Shown here: one piece after another, positions 16,664-23,892 of the stretch | How positions within the stretch are numbered: position 1 is the stretch's first letter | How the letters are laid out: the number at the start of each line of letters is the position of its first letter | Origin: DASUNQ01 sp035536455 | Lineage (GTDB): Bacteria > Acidobacteriota > Thermoanaerobaculia > Multivoradales > UBA5704 | Direction of reading: 5' to 3' | DNA: 64,000 nucleotides | NCBI GenBank assembly: GCA_035536455.1 | Contig: DATLOC010000006.1 | Span: 1 to 64,000, forward strand | Notes under the pieces: generated by a model | Databases searched by the model: none | What the model was told of the DNA's origin: nothing | What the model saw: the letters and a program-made list of their open reading frames with translations, nothing else | Program-made: the position numbers and the translations under genes

Positions 16664-17047
16664 ATGTACTCGCTGACCTTCCGCGATTATTGGAAGTGTG
16701 CCCACTCCCTCAAGGGGGACATCTTCGGCCCGGCGCAGCTCGTCCACGTCATCACCTTCGAGGTCGACGTCACCTACCTGACCGAGACGCTGGACGAGTA
16801 CAGCCTGATCGTGGACTTCGGGGCGGCTCAGCAGTCGCTGCAGTCGGTGCTGGCGCCGATGGAGTTCAAGAACCTCGACGACCTGCCGGAGTTCGCGGGG
16901 GTCAACACCACGACCGAGTACCTCTGCCGCTACCTGCACGAGAAGATCGCCGAGCGGGTCGCCGGCAAGTTCTCCGGCGTGCTGCGGGTGACGCTGCGCG
17001 AGAGCCCGGTGGCCTGGGCCACCTACGAGGCTCCGATCGGCGGCTGA
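16664..17047 (+). CDS. Divergent 6-pyruvoyl-tetrahydropterin synthase/QueD-like protein
   Basis: A 127-residue protein preceded by TGAGGAGA, a good ribosome site. The T-fold of PTPS/QueD is suggested by the N-terminal FRDYWKCAHSL, with the first Zn His after a Cys, and by EVDVTYLTETLDEYSLIVDFGAAQ, matching the V(D/E)F strand-turn of the family. However, the usual HGH pair is replaced by LVHVITF, so only one of the two expected His ligands is obvious. PTPS-family enzymes act on dihydroneopterin triphosphate. With ribA and a RibD-type reductase nearby, a role on a related pyrimidine or pterin is likely but the reaction is unknown. Confidence 0.75.
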   Translation: MYSLTFRDYWKCAHSLKGDIFGPAQLVHVITFEVDVTYLTETLDEYSLIVDFGAAQQSLQSVLAPMEFKNLDDLPEFAGVNTTTEYLCRYLHEKIAERVAGKFSGVLRVTLRESPVAWATYEAPIGG

Positions 17048-17061
17048 CGCCCGGCCTCGCG

Positions 17062-17718
17062 ATGCCGACCCAGGCGGCCGTCCAGCGCTGGTTCGATCGC
17101 ACCTACGCCGAGCTGGGCTTCGCCTACCTCCGGCCGGCCGAGTTCTACGCCGTCTTCCTGGAGTACCTGAACGTCCATCCCGGCGAGCGGCTGCTCGACC
17201 TCGGCTGCGGCCCGGGGCTGCTGCTGGGCGAGGCGCTACGCCGCGGCGCGCGCGCCCACGGCGCCGATCTCTCCCTGACCGCCCTCGCCATGGCGCGCCG
17301 GCACGCGCCGGCCGCCCGCCTCGTCCGCTGCAACGCCGAGGCGCTCCCTTTCCGCGAGGGCAGCTTCCAGCATGCCACCTGCATCGGCACTCTCGAGCAC
17401 TTCCTCGCGACCGACCGCGCTCTCTCAGAGATCCGCCGCGTGCTCACAGGGGGCGGGCGCGCCTGCATCATGGTGCCCAACGTCCGGTCGCTCCGCTGGC
17501 GGATCGACGCCGACCTGCTCCGGCGGCACGATCCGGACAGCCACGAGCGGGCCGCCACTTTCGAGGAGTGGCGGCGGGTGCTCGGCGGCAGCAGCCTGGC
17601 GATCGAGCGGATCGAGCGCGACGAGTGGCCCTGGCGCCGGTGGCGGCGACTCCTCGGCGGGCGGCATCTGGTGCCTTTGCGCTGGGCCAGCCAGTACGTG
17701 TTCCTCCTGCGACGGTGA
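17062..17718 (+). CDS. SAM-dependent methyltransferase
   Basis: A 218-residue class I methyltransferase 14 bp after the PTPS-like gene. Motif I LLDLGCGPGLLLGEAL, motif II-like GADLSLTALAMAR, then FQHATCIGTLEHFL and GGGRACIMVPNVRS. It ends with WASQYVFLLRR, typical of type-11 methyltransferases found in lipid or glycan clusters. Substrate unknown; close coupling with the PTPS-like gene suggests a shared pathway. Confidence 0.85.
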   Translation: MPTQAAVQRWFDRTYAELGFAYLRPAEFYAVFLEYLNVHPGERLLDLGCGPGLLLGEALRRGARAHGADLSLTALAMARRHAPAARLVRCNAEALPFREGSFQHATCIGTLEHFLATDRALSEIRRVLTGGGRACIMVPNVRSLRWRIDADLLRRHDPDSHERAATFEEWRRVLGGSSLAIERIERDEWPWRRWRRLLGGRHLVPLRWASQYVFLLRR

Positions 17719-17747
17719 GGTCGGACGGCGCGGGGCGAGGACGATCT

Positions 17748-19103
17748 TCAGGCGATGTCCAGGAAGACCCCGCGGTGGTGCTCGGCGTAGCCCGCGGCGG
17801 CGGCGGCGTGCTCGCCGCCGGTCCACTCCCGCGGCTCGCGGTAGCGCGAGCGGAAGCCCAGGACCACGTCGGCGTCGCGCTCCCAGGCGATCGTCCTCTC
17901 GCCGATCGTCAGGCGCTCGGCGCCGAGCAGGGCCTCCAGCGGTGGTCCGAGCCAGCCGATCTCGCCCGCCCGGTAGCCGAGGTGGTCGACGTAGTCGTAG
18001 GCGAAGGCGAGCGCCCAGACCTCCCGTGAGTCCTTGTCCGGCGGCGCGCCGATCTGCGTACCGATCCCGAAGCCGGCGAGCAGGCGGCCGAGCCGCTCCC
18101 GCCAGCCGGGATCGATGCAGCGGGGCGCGCGCAGCGGCCCGAGGTCGTAGAAGAACTTCGGCAGCTCGCCGGCCGGCGTCTCGTGCCGCACGCGCCAGAC
18201 GTAGTGCCAGGACTCGATCATCTGCCGCTGCGTGACCCCCGGCGGCAGCGCCAGGTCGCTCACCAGGTGGCCGAAGCGCACCGGGATCGGCGCGTCGCGG
18301 CCGATGAGCTCCGGCGGCGGCACGATGCCGCCCGTGTAGTGGTAGAGGCGCATCCGCCGCGAGCGGTCGCCGTTGTAGAGCACCGGGCTGCCGTCCTCGA
18401 AGGCGAGGAGCTTGCGCGGCTCGCGGTGCCCAGCCCAGGTGCGCATCCAGAGTTCCGGCGGCAGCTCGTGGAGGACGATCTTGCCTTCGCGGCGGAGCGA
18501 GGCGAGGACCAGCGCCATCCCGTTCTGGTCGACGTCGAAGAAGGTGCCGGCGAGCTGGTCGTGATGGTGGCTTACCTCCTCCAGGAGGTCGATGAACCAC
18601 GCGTGCGCCGCGCGGCTCAGGCCGAGGAGCCCGAAGTTGTAGATCGGCAGCGGTCCCTCGCGGTAGATCTCGGGATGGGCGAGGAGGCGGTGGAAGACGC
18701 TGCCGGACGGCAGCTCCCGGTACTGCGAGGCCATCTCCGCGTCGACGTACTCCCACTCGCGCACCGCGGCGAGCTCACCCGCCTCGAGGGCGCGGAAGGC
18801 CTCCTCGAGGTCGCTGAGCACGACGGTGTCGGCGTCGAGGAGCAGCTCGTAGGGGTCGATCCCGGCGGCGGCGAGGAAGCGCGGCCGGTAGTGCACCATC
18901 TCCAGGTAGTGGTCGCCGAAGATCGCGGGCGGCGGGCTGAGCACCTCGGCGTAGGGCGCCAGACCGACGCGCAGCAGATGGGGGAGCCCCTTGAAGTCGT
19001 AGACCTTGATCCGCGCCTGCACCCGGAAGTGGAGGATGCTGTTGATGGCCGCGACCAGCGCCGGATAGTAGGCGAGGTCGCTGAACAGGCCGACGGCCCG
19101 CAT
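17748..19103 (-). CDS. Glycosyltransferase-like protein with unknown C-terminal domain
   Basis: A 451-residue protein. Residues 1-270 look like a GT-A nucleotide-sugar transferase: LFSDLAYYPALVAAINSIL at the N-terminus, then LLLDADTVVLSDLEEA with the D-x-D, and PIYNFGLLGLSR and DVDQNGMALVL, as in GT8-type enzymes. From about 300 to the end is a second region with FFYDLGPLRAPRCIDPG and AFAYDYVDHLGYRAGE that I do not recognise. It lies 5 bp after the Gfo/Idh-epimerase fusion gene on the same strand, so sugar synthesis and transfer are probably co-expressed. Confidence 0.7.
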   Translation of the reverse strand: MRAVGLFSDLAYYPALVAAINSILHFRVQARIKVYDFKGLPHLLRVGLAPYAEVLSPPPAIFGDHYLEMVHYRPRFLAAAGIDPYELLLDADTVVLSDLEEAFRALEAGELAAVREWEYVDAEMASQYRELPSGSVFHRLLAHPEIYREGPLPIYNFGLLGLSRAAHAWFIDLLEEVSHHHDQLAGTFFDVDQNGMALVLASLRREGKIVLHELPPELWMRTWAGHREPRKLLAFEDGSPVLYNGDRSRRMRLYHYTGGIVPPPELIGRDAPIPVRFGHLVSDLALPPGVTQRQMIESWHYVWRVRHETPAGELPKFFYDLGPLRAPRCIDPGWRERLGRLLAGFGIGTQIGAPPDKDSREVWALAFAYDYVDHLGYRAGEIGWLGPPLEALLGAERLTIGERTIAWERDADVVLGFRSRYREPREWTGGEHAAAAAGYAEHHRGVFLDIA

Positions 19104-19108
19104 CGTGC

Positions 19109-21091
19109 CTAGACCAGCCCCGCCCAGCGCGCCCAGGCCTCGGTCAGCGCCATGCCGCGCGGCAGATCGAAGCGCGGCCGGTAGCCGAGGAGCCGCTCCG
19201 CCTTGTCGATGCGCACGCGCGTGCGGGCGGCGAAGAAGTCGATCGAGCGCGGGCCGGGGACGCGGAACGGCGCCGCCGCGCCGTCGCGGGCGAGGGCGTG
19301 CAGCTCCGCGGCGCCCATGGGGATGGTGGCCGAGACGCCGAGCATCCGCTCGTAGGCGGCGTAGAACTCCTTCCAAGTCACCGGCTCCGCGCCGGAGAGG
19401 ACGAAGACCTCGCCCACGGCGGAATCGCGCGTGGCGGCGAGGACGAGCGCGTCGGCGGCGTCGTCGACGTAGACGGCGTTGCACAGCCCCTTGCCGCCGT
19501 CCACCAGCACCACGCCGCAGGTGGCGAGCTGCTCGAGGGGGTCGATCGTGAAGACCGGCCCCCAGGGACCGTAGACGACGGTCGGCTGCACGACGACGGC
19601 GGGGAGCCCGTGGCGTCGGTGGGCATCGAGGACGAGGCGCTCCGCCTCGGCCTTGGTCTCGGCGTAGAGGTCCCCCGGCGGCCCGTAGGCGGTGGTCTCG
19701 TCGAGGTCGCCTTCGACGGTCCGGCCGTAGACGACGATCGTGCTGACGTGCACGAGGCGCGAGACGCCGGCCTCCAACGCGGCGCGGACCACCGCCGCCG
19801 TGCCTTCGACGTTGACCGCGCGTTGCTCCTCGGGCGTGCCGCGGTTGCCGTAGGCGCAGTGGACGACGGCGTCGCAGCCGCGCGCGGCGCGGGCCACCGC
19901 CGCCGCGTCGGTGACGCTGCCGGCCGCGAGCTCGACGTCGAGCCGCGCCGCGCGGCAGGCGCGCGCGAAGTCGCGCACCAGGACGCGCACCCGCGCCCCG
20001 TGCTCGAGGGCCAGCTTCTCGACCACCCGGCCGCCGAGGAAGCCGGTGCCGCCGGTGACCAGGACGGTGCGGCCGCTCAGGCCGCTGTCGCCGTCCGTGG
20101 CCGGTCGAGACGGGGCGGGCGAATCCCATGGATGGAGGAACGGCCGGCTGCGGGCGGCGCAGGCCTCGATCAGCGCGACCGAGCGCTGCCCCTCGGTGCC
20201 GGGAACGGCGGGCGGACGACCTTCCCGGATGGACGCCACCCAGTCGGCGAGCTGGGCGCCGAAGACGTCGCCGCTTTCGCACGTCTCACGCTGCGCGGCG
20301 GCGGCGCCGATGCGGACCGTCACCTCGTTGGTGACGAAGCTGGCCTCCAGGGTGCCCTGCGCGCCCTGGATCCGGATCGTGTTGCGCAGCGTGCGGGTGC
20401 GGCTCAGCTCGACCACGCCGCGCGCGCCTCCCGCCGTCGCCAGGTGCACCTCGGCCTCGGTCTCCACGCCCCCCCGGCCGTCCTCGCGGCACTCCAGGAC
20501 CTCCAGCTCGCCGAGCCAGTGGAGGTGGAGGTCGAGGACGTGGACACCGGTGTCGACGAGCACCCCACCCCCGGCGGTGGCGCGGCGGAGGAGGGTGTCG
20601 GAGGTCGCCGGCCAGTCGAAGATCCGCCCCTCCCGCACGTCGAAGCTCACCAAGGGGCCGAGGACGCCCCCGGCGAGGACCTCCGCGACCCGGCGGGTGA
20701 CGGGATGGAAGCGGCGGACCAGCCCGACGGCGAGCCGCACGCCGGCCTCCTCGGCGGCGCGGATCATCGCGTCGCACTCCACAGCAGTGAGCGCCATCGG
20801 CTTCTCGACCAGGACGTGCACGCCCTGGCGCAGCAGCTCGAGGCTCACCGGCGCGTGCAGGTGGTGGGGGAGGGCGACGATCGCGGCGTCGGGGAGCAGG
20901 TCCAGCTCGGAGAGCGCGGCCACCGCCCGCGGCACGCCCCACTTCTCGGCGAGGGCCTCGGCGCGCTCGCGCCGCACGTCCACCAGGGCGACCACCCTCA
21001 CCCCTGGCACCTCGGCGCCCGCCGGCAAGTGCGCGTGCTCGGCGATCGCGCCGCAGCCGACGATGGCGAGCTCCAGCGGAGGAGCAGGCAT
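19109..21091 (-). CDS. Gfo/Idh/MocA oxidoreductase fused to NAD-dependent epimerase/dehydratase
   Basis: A 660-residue two-enzyme fusion. Residues 1-330 are a Gfo/Idh/MocA dehydrogenase: AIVGCGAIAEHAHLPAG (Rossmann), VHVLVEKPMALT (EKP) and GGGVLVDTGVHVLDLHLHWL. Residues 345-660 are an extended SDR: VLVTGGTGFLGGRVVE, VHVSTIVVYG and DLYAETKAEAE with Tyr-x3-Lys. Together they could perform oxidation and epimerisation, dehydration or reduction of a nucleotide sugar. The domains usually occur as separate polypeptides, so the fusion is notable. The gene leads a minus-strand pair with the glycosyltransferase at 17748. Confidence 0.85.
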   Translation of the reverse strand: MPAPPLELAIVGCGAIAEHAHLPAGAEVPGVRVVALVDVRRERAEALAEKWGVPRAVAALSELDLLPDAAIVALPHHLHAPVSLELLRQGVHVLVEKPMALTAVECDAMIRAAEEAGVRLAVGLVRRFHPVTRRVAEVLAGGVLGPLVSFDVREGRIFDWPATSDTLLRRATAGGGVLVDTGVHVLDLHLHWLGELEVLECREDGRGGVETEAEVHLATAGGARGVVELSRTRTLRNTIRIQGAQGTLEASFVTNEVTVRIGAAAAQRETCESGDVFGAQLADWVASIREGRPPAVPGTEGQRSVALIEACAARSRPFLHPWDSPAPSRPATDGDSGLSGRTVLVTGGTGFLGGRVVEKLALEHGARVRVLVRDFARACRAARLDVELAAGSVTDAAAVARAARGCDAVVHCAYGNRGTPEEQRAVNVEGTAAVVRAALEAGVSRLVHVSTIVVYGRTVEGDLDETTAYGPPGDLYAETKAEAERLVLDAHRRHGLPAVVVQPTVVYGPWGPVFTIDPLEQLATCGVVLVDGGKGLCNAVYVDDAADALVLAATRDSAVGEVFVLSGAEPVTWKEFYAAYERMLGVSATIPMGAAELHALARDGAAAPFRVPGPRSIDFFAARTRVRIDKAERLLGYRPRFDLPRGMALTEAWARWAGLV

Positions 21092-21113
21092 CGGATCGTG
21101 AGAATCTACCGCG

Positions 21114-22079
21114 CTACCAGAGGTGCACCGGCGCCTTCCACATCATGCAGCCGCTCCACAAGTGCCCGGCGATCTCGGAGTACCCGCCGGCCGCGGTCTG
21201 AAATCCGCAATCCGGCTCGAGATGGCGGCCGACCTGCTTCTCCCAGCGCGCGAGCGTTCGCAAATACGGACGGTATACCCAGCGGCGCAGTGCGCCTTTC
21301 GCCGGGAGCATCAATCCGGATTGATACAGCCACGGCCGGACCTGACGCAGGCCGCTGAAGTGATAAAAGATGACGGGCGCGCCGTCGACGAAGACCTGTC
21401 CGTTTCGCCGGCTGACGCTGTGATCCTCCACGTTCCACGGCGCGAGGTTCGCTCCCTTGTGCTTCAGGACGACGACGCCGTCGAAGCGGCGCGGCCAGTC
21501 CTCCAGGTATTTCTGGTCGCCGTACTTGCCGTCCTCCACGCGCTCGAAGCACCACTCGAGGCAGCGCTCGCTCCAGTCTTGCAGGCAGGCGAGGCCGCGC
21601 GCGTCTCGGCGGAAACAGAGCCAGCCGCCATTGAAAACGCCGTGATCGCGCGATGTCTCCGGCTCGAGACGAGCAGGGAAGCGGTGCTCGGTCAGCGCGA
21701 CCGACGCTTCTCCCATCTGATCGAGCAATGCCCCCGGATTCGAGAAGAAGAAGAGATCGCCGTCCAGGAAGCTGAGGCATTCGATTTCCTGATGCCGGCG
21801 CAGCAGCCACAGCGTGAAGAACGATTTGCACGTGACGCTGAGCTCCTTCTCCGTGCGCCCCTCGGCGGCCTCCAGCAAGGCTTCGTCCGCGACGTCGTTG
21901 AACGGGACAGGCCTCAAGCCTTCCAGAGCCAGATGTTGCAGTGTTTCGAACGTCGCCCCGTCCATGCAGAGGACGAAGAGGTCGAAGCTCTGGCTGTGCC
22001 GGCGCAGGGATTCGTAGAGCGCGAGCCCGCGCGTGAGGTAGTTGCGGCCCATCACCGTGCAGAATGAAAGCGACCGCAT
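21114..22079 (-). CDS. Glycosyltransferase-like protein (GT8-like)
   Basis: A 321-residue protein starting MRSLSFCTVMGRNYLTRGLA, a GT-A N-terminal strand-loop. CLSFLDGDLFFFSNPG supplies a D-x-D, HGVFNGGWLCFRRD the substrate loop and GDQKYLEDWP and HKGANLAPWNVE later conserved elements of this group. It likely adds a sugar from a nucleotide donor. By eye the gene is lower in GC than its neighbours and uses more A/T-ending codons, which suggests later acquisition. It sits between the sugar-modifying fusion and the L,D-transpeptidase, 20 bp after the latter's stop. Confidence 0.78.
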   Translation of the reverse strand: MRSLSFCTVMGRNYLTRGLALYESLRRHSQSFDLFVLCMDGATFETLQHLALEGLRPVPFNDVADEALLEAAEGRTEKELSVTCKSFFTLWLLRRHQEIECLSFLDGDLFFFSNPGALLDQMGEASVALTEHRFPARLEPETSRDHGVFNGGWLCFRRDARGLACLQDWSERCLEWCFERVEDGKYGDQKYLEDWPRRFDGVVVLKHKGANLAPWNVEDHSVSRRNGQVFVDGAPVIFYHFSGLRQVRPWLYQSGLMLPAKGALRRWVYRPYLRTLARWEKQVGRHLEPDCGFQTAAGGYSEIAGHLWSGCMMWKAPVHLW

Positions 22080-22098
22080 ACGCGTTCACCATACGCGT

Positions 22099-23892
22099 TT
22101 ACCGCGACGCCTGCATCGCCTCCTCGAGGCCGCGCAGGTCGAGGTCGACCGGCGGCTCCTCGGCCAGCGCCTTCGCCAGCTCCGCGTCGTGGCCGTAGAG
22201 GTCGTCGCGGAACTGCACCATCCCGTCCGGCTCCATCCAGGCGGTCCAGTAGAGGATGTGCACCGGGATCGGCCGCGGCAGCTTGATCGAGCGGTTCTCG
22301 CCGGTGTCGATCGCCGCCTGGATCGCCGCGCGGTTCCACTTGGGGTCGCCGCGCAGCAGGTACTCGGCGAGCTCCAGCGGCTTCTCGATGCGGATGCAGC
22401 CGTGGCTGAAGCCGCGCTCGGCGACGTCGAAGAGGTGGTCGGCGGGCGTGTCGTGGAGGTAGATGTTGAACTGGTTGGGGAACATGAACTTGATCTGCCC
22501 CAGCGGGTTCGCCGGCCCCGGCCGCTGGCGGATGCGGCTGTCGCCGCCGTCGCTCACCATCTCCATGTCGTTGCGCGCCAGGTAGCCCGGGTCGGCCGCC
22601 ACCTTGGGCATGATCTCGTCGCGCTCGATCGACGGCGGAATGTTCCACCACGGGTTGAGCTCGAGGTAGGTCATCTGGTCGCTGAAGGCCGGGGTGCGGC
22701 TCTGGTCCTTGCCGACGATCACCTTCATCGCCAGCGTCGTCTCCTTCCCCTCGACGACGCGCAGGCCGTAGGCCGGGACGTTGACGAAGATGTGATTCTC
22801 GCCGAGATCGCCGGGCATCCAGCGCCAGCGCTCGAGGTTGAGCTCGATCTGCCGCACCCGCTCGGCGACCGGCACGTTGAGGGCGGCGAGGGTGTCCTTG
22901 CCGACGGTGCCGGTCTCCTCGAGGCCGTGGCGGACCTGGAAACGGCGCACCGCCGCTTCGAGCGCTTCGTCGTAGACGGCCGGCGGCGCCTGCGCCGCGG
23001 CGGCGGCGGCCTCCGCGGCGGCCTTGGCCTCGGCTTTGGCTTCTGCCTTGGCCTCGGCGCGGGCGCGCCGCTTGGCGAGCCAGCCGCGCGGCTCGGCGCC
23101 CGCCTCGTTCTCCTCGCCCTCCGCGCTTGGCGCGGCGGCGGTCCCGTCCGCCAGGTCGCCGCTCGCGTCGAGGCGCTCGCGCAGCGCCGCGACGCGCTCG
23201 CCGGTCGCACCCTTCTTGAGCGTCGGTCCGGGTGGCACGACCGGCCAGCCGCCGGCGGCCGCGATGTCGCGGTAGGTGCGGAGCGCGGTGCGCAGGCGCC
23301 CGTACGACTCGTGCGGCGGTGCCAGGGCCTCGAGCCCCGAGCCCAGCGCCTCCGGCTTCTCGATCATCGCCGTCAGCAGCTCGCCGAGGTTCGGGTCGCG
23401 CGGCTTGGTGTACCACTCGGCCTTGATCGAGCCGGGCTTGAACCGCCCGACGGCCAAGTGGTGGGCCAGCGTCATGAAGGCGTAGGTGAAGCGCAGGTCG
23501 GCGGCGACCAGCCGGCGCTGCACCTGCGGGTCCTCGAAGGTGGCGGGGTCCTGCAGCGCCGCGAGGTAGGCAGCCAGCTCCTCGCGCCGGTAGTGCGCGG
23601 GCTCGATCCCCTCGCGCGCCACGACCGGGATGGCGTCGAGGAGGCTCTGCGTCGCCGGCAGGGCGCCGCTGGCGTCGAACCAGGCCGGGTGCCAGAGCCG
23701 CTTGCGGTAGAAGCGGCGCATGTCGGCCCAGACGTGGCGGCGCTCCTCCTCCCCCTTGATCTCCGCCGGGACCGGCGCCTCCAGGGTCGTGCGGACGAGC
23801 TCGCCGACGGTGGCCGGGAGCGTGGCTTCCCCTTCGCCGCCGCGGGCGCAGGCGGCGCAGAGGGCGAACAGCAGGGCGATGCGCAGTTTCAT
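22099..23892 (-). CDS. L,D-transpeptidase (YcbB-like)
   Basis: A 597-residue exported protein with an N-terminal signal (MKLRIALLFALCAACARG), possibly a lipoprotein although the lipobox is imperfect. A scaffold domain carries a peptidoglycan-binding repeat (AVRRFQVRHGLEETG near residue 315), preceded by an Ala/Glu/Lys-rich low-complexity linker around 270-300. The catalytic YkuD domain ends with HDTPADHLFDVAERG and FSHGCIRIEKP, the His and SHGC(I/V)R active site. It makes 3-3 cross-links in peptidoglycan in the periplasm. Its start overlaps the LigD stop by 4 bp, making it the last gene of a Ku-LigD operon. Confidence 0.92.
   Translation of the reverse strand: MKLRIALLFALCAACARGGEGEATLPATVGELVRTTLEAPVPAEIKGEEERRHVWADMRRFYRKRLWHPAWFDASGALPATQSLLDAIPVVAREGIEPAHYRREELAAYLAALQDPATFEDPQVQRRLVAADLRFTYAFMTLAHHLAVGRFKPGSIKAEWYTKPRDPNLGELLTAMIEKPEALGSGLEALAPPHESYGRLRTALRTYRDIAAAGGWPVVPPGPTLKKGATGERVAALRERLDASGDLADGTAAAPSAEGEENEAGAEPRGWLAKRRARAEAKAEAKAEAKAAAEAAAAAAQAPPAVYDEALEAAVRRFQVRHGLEETGTVGKDTLAALNVPVAERVRQIELNLERWRWMPGDLGENHIFVNVPAYGLRVVEGKETTLAMKVIVGKDQSRTPAFSDQMTYLELNPWWNIPPSIERDEIMPKVAADPGYLARNDMEMVSDGGDSRIRQRPGPANPLGQIKFMFPNQFNIYLHDTPADHLFDVAERGFSHGCIRIEKPLELAEYLLRGDPKWNRAAIQAAIDTGENRSIKLPRPIPVHILYWTAWMEPDGMVQFRDDLYGHDAELAKALAEEPPVDLDLRGLEEAMQASR

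Noticed and set aside
16690..17060. Extended upstream start for the methyltransferase at 17062
   Set aside because: The extension is a shadow of the PTPS-like gene; ATG 17062 fits the normal N-terminus.
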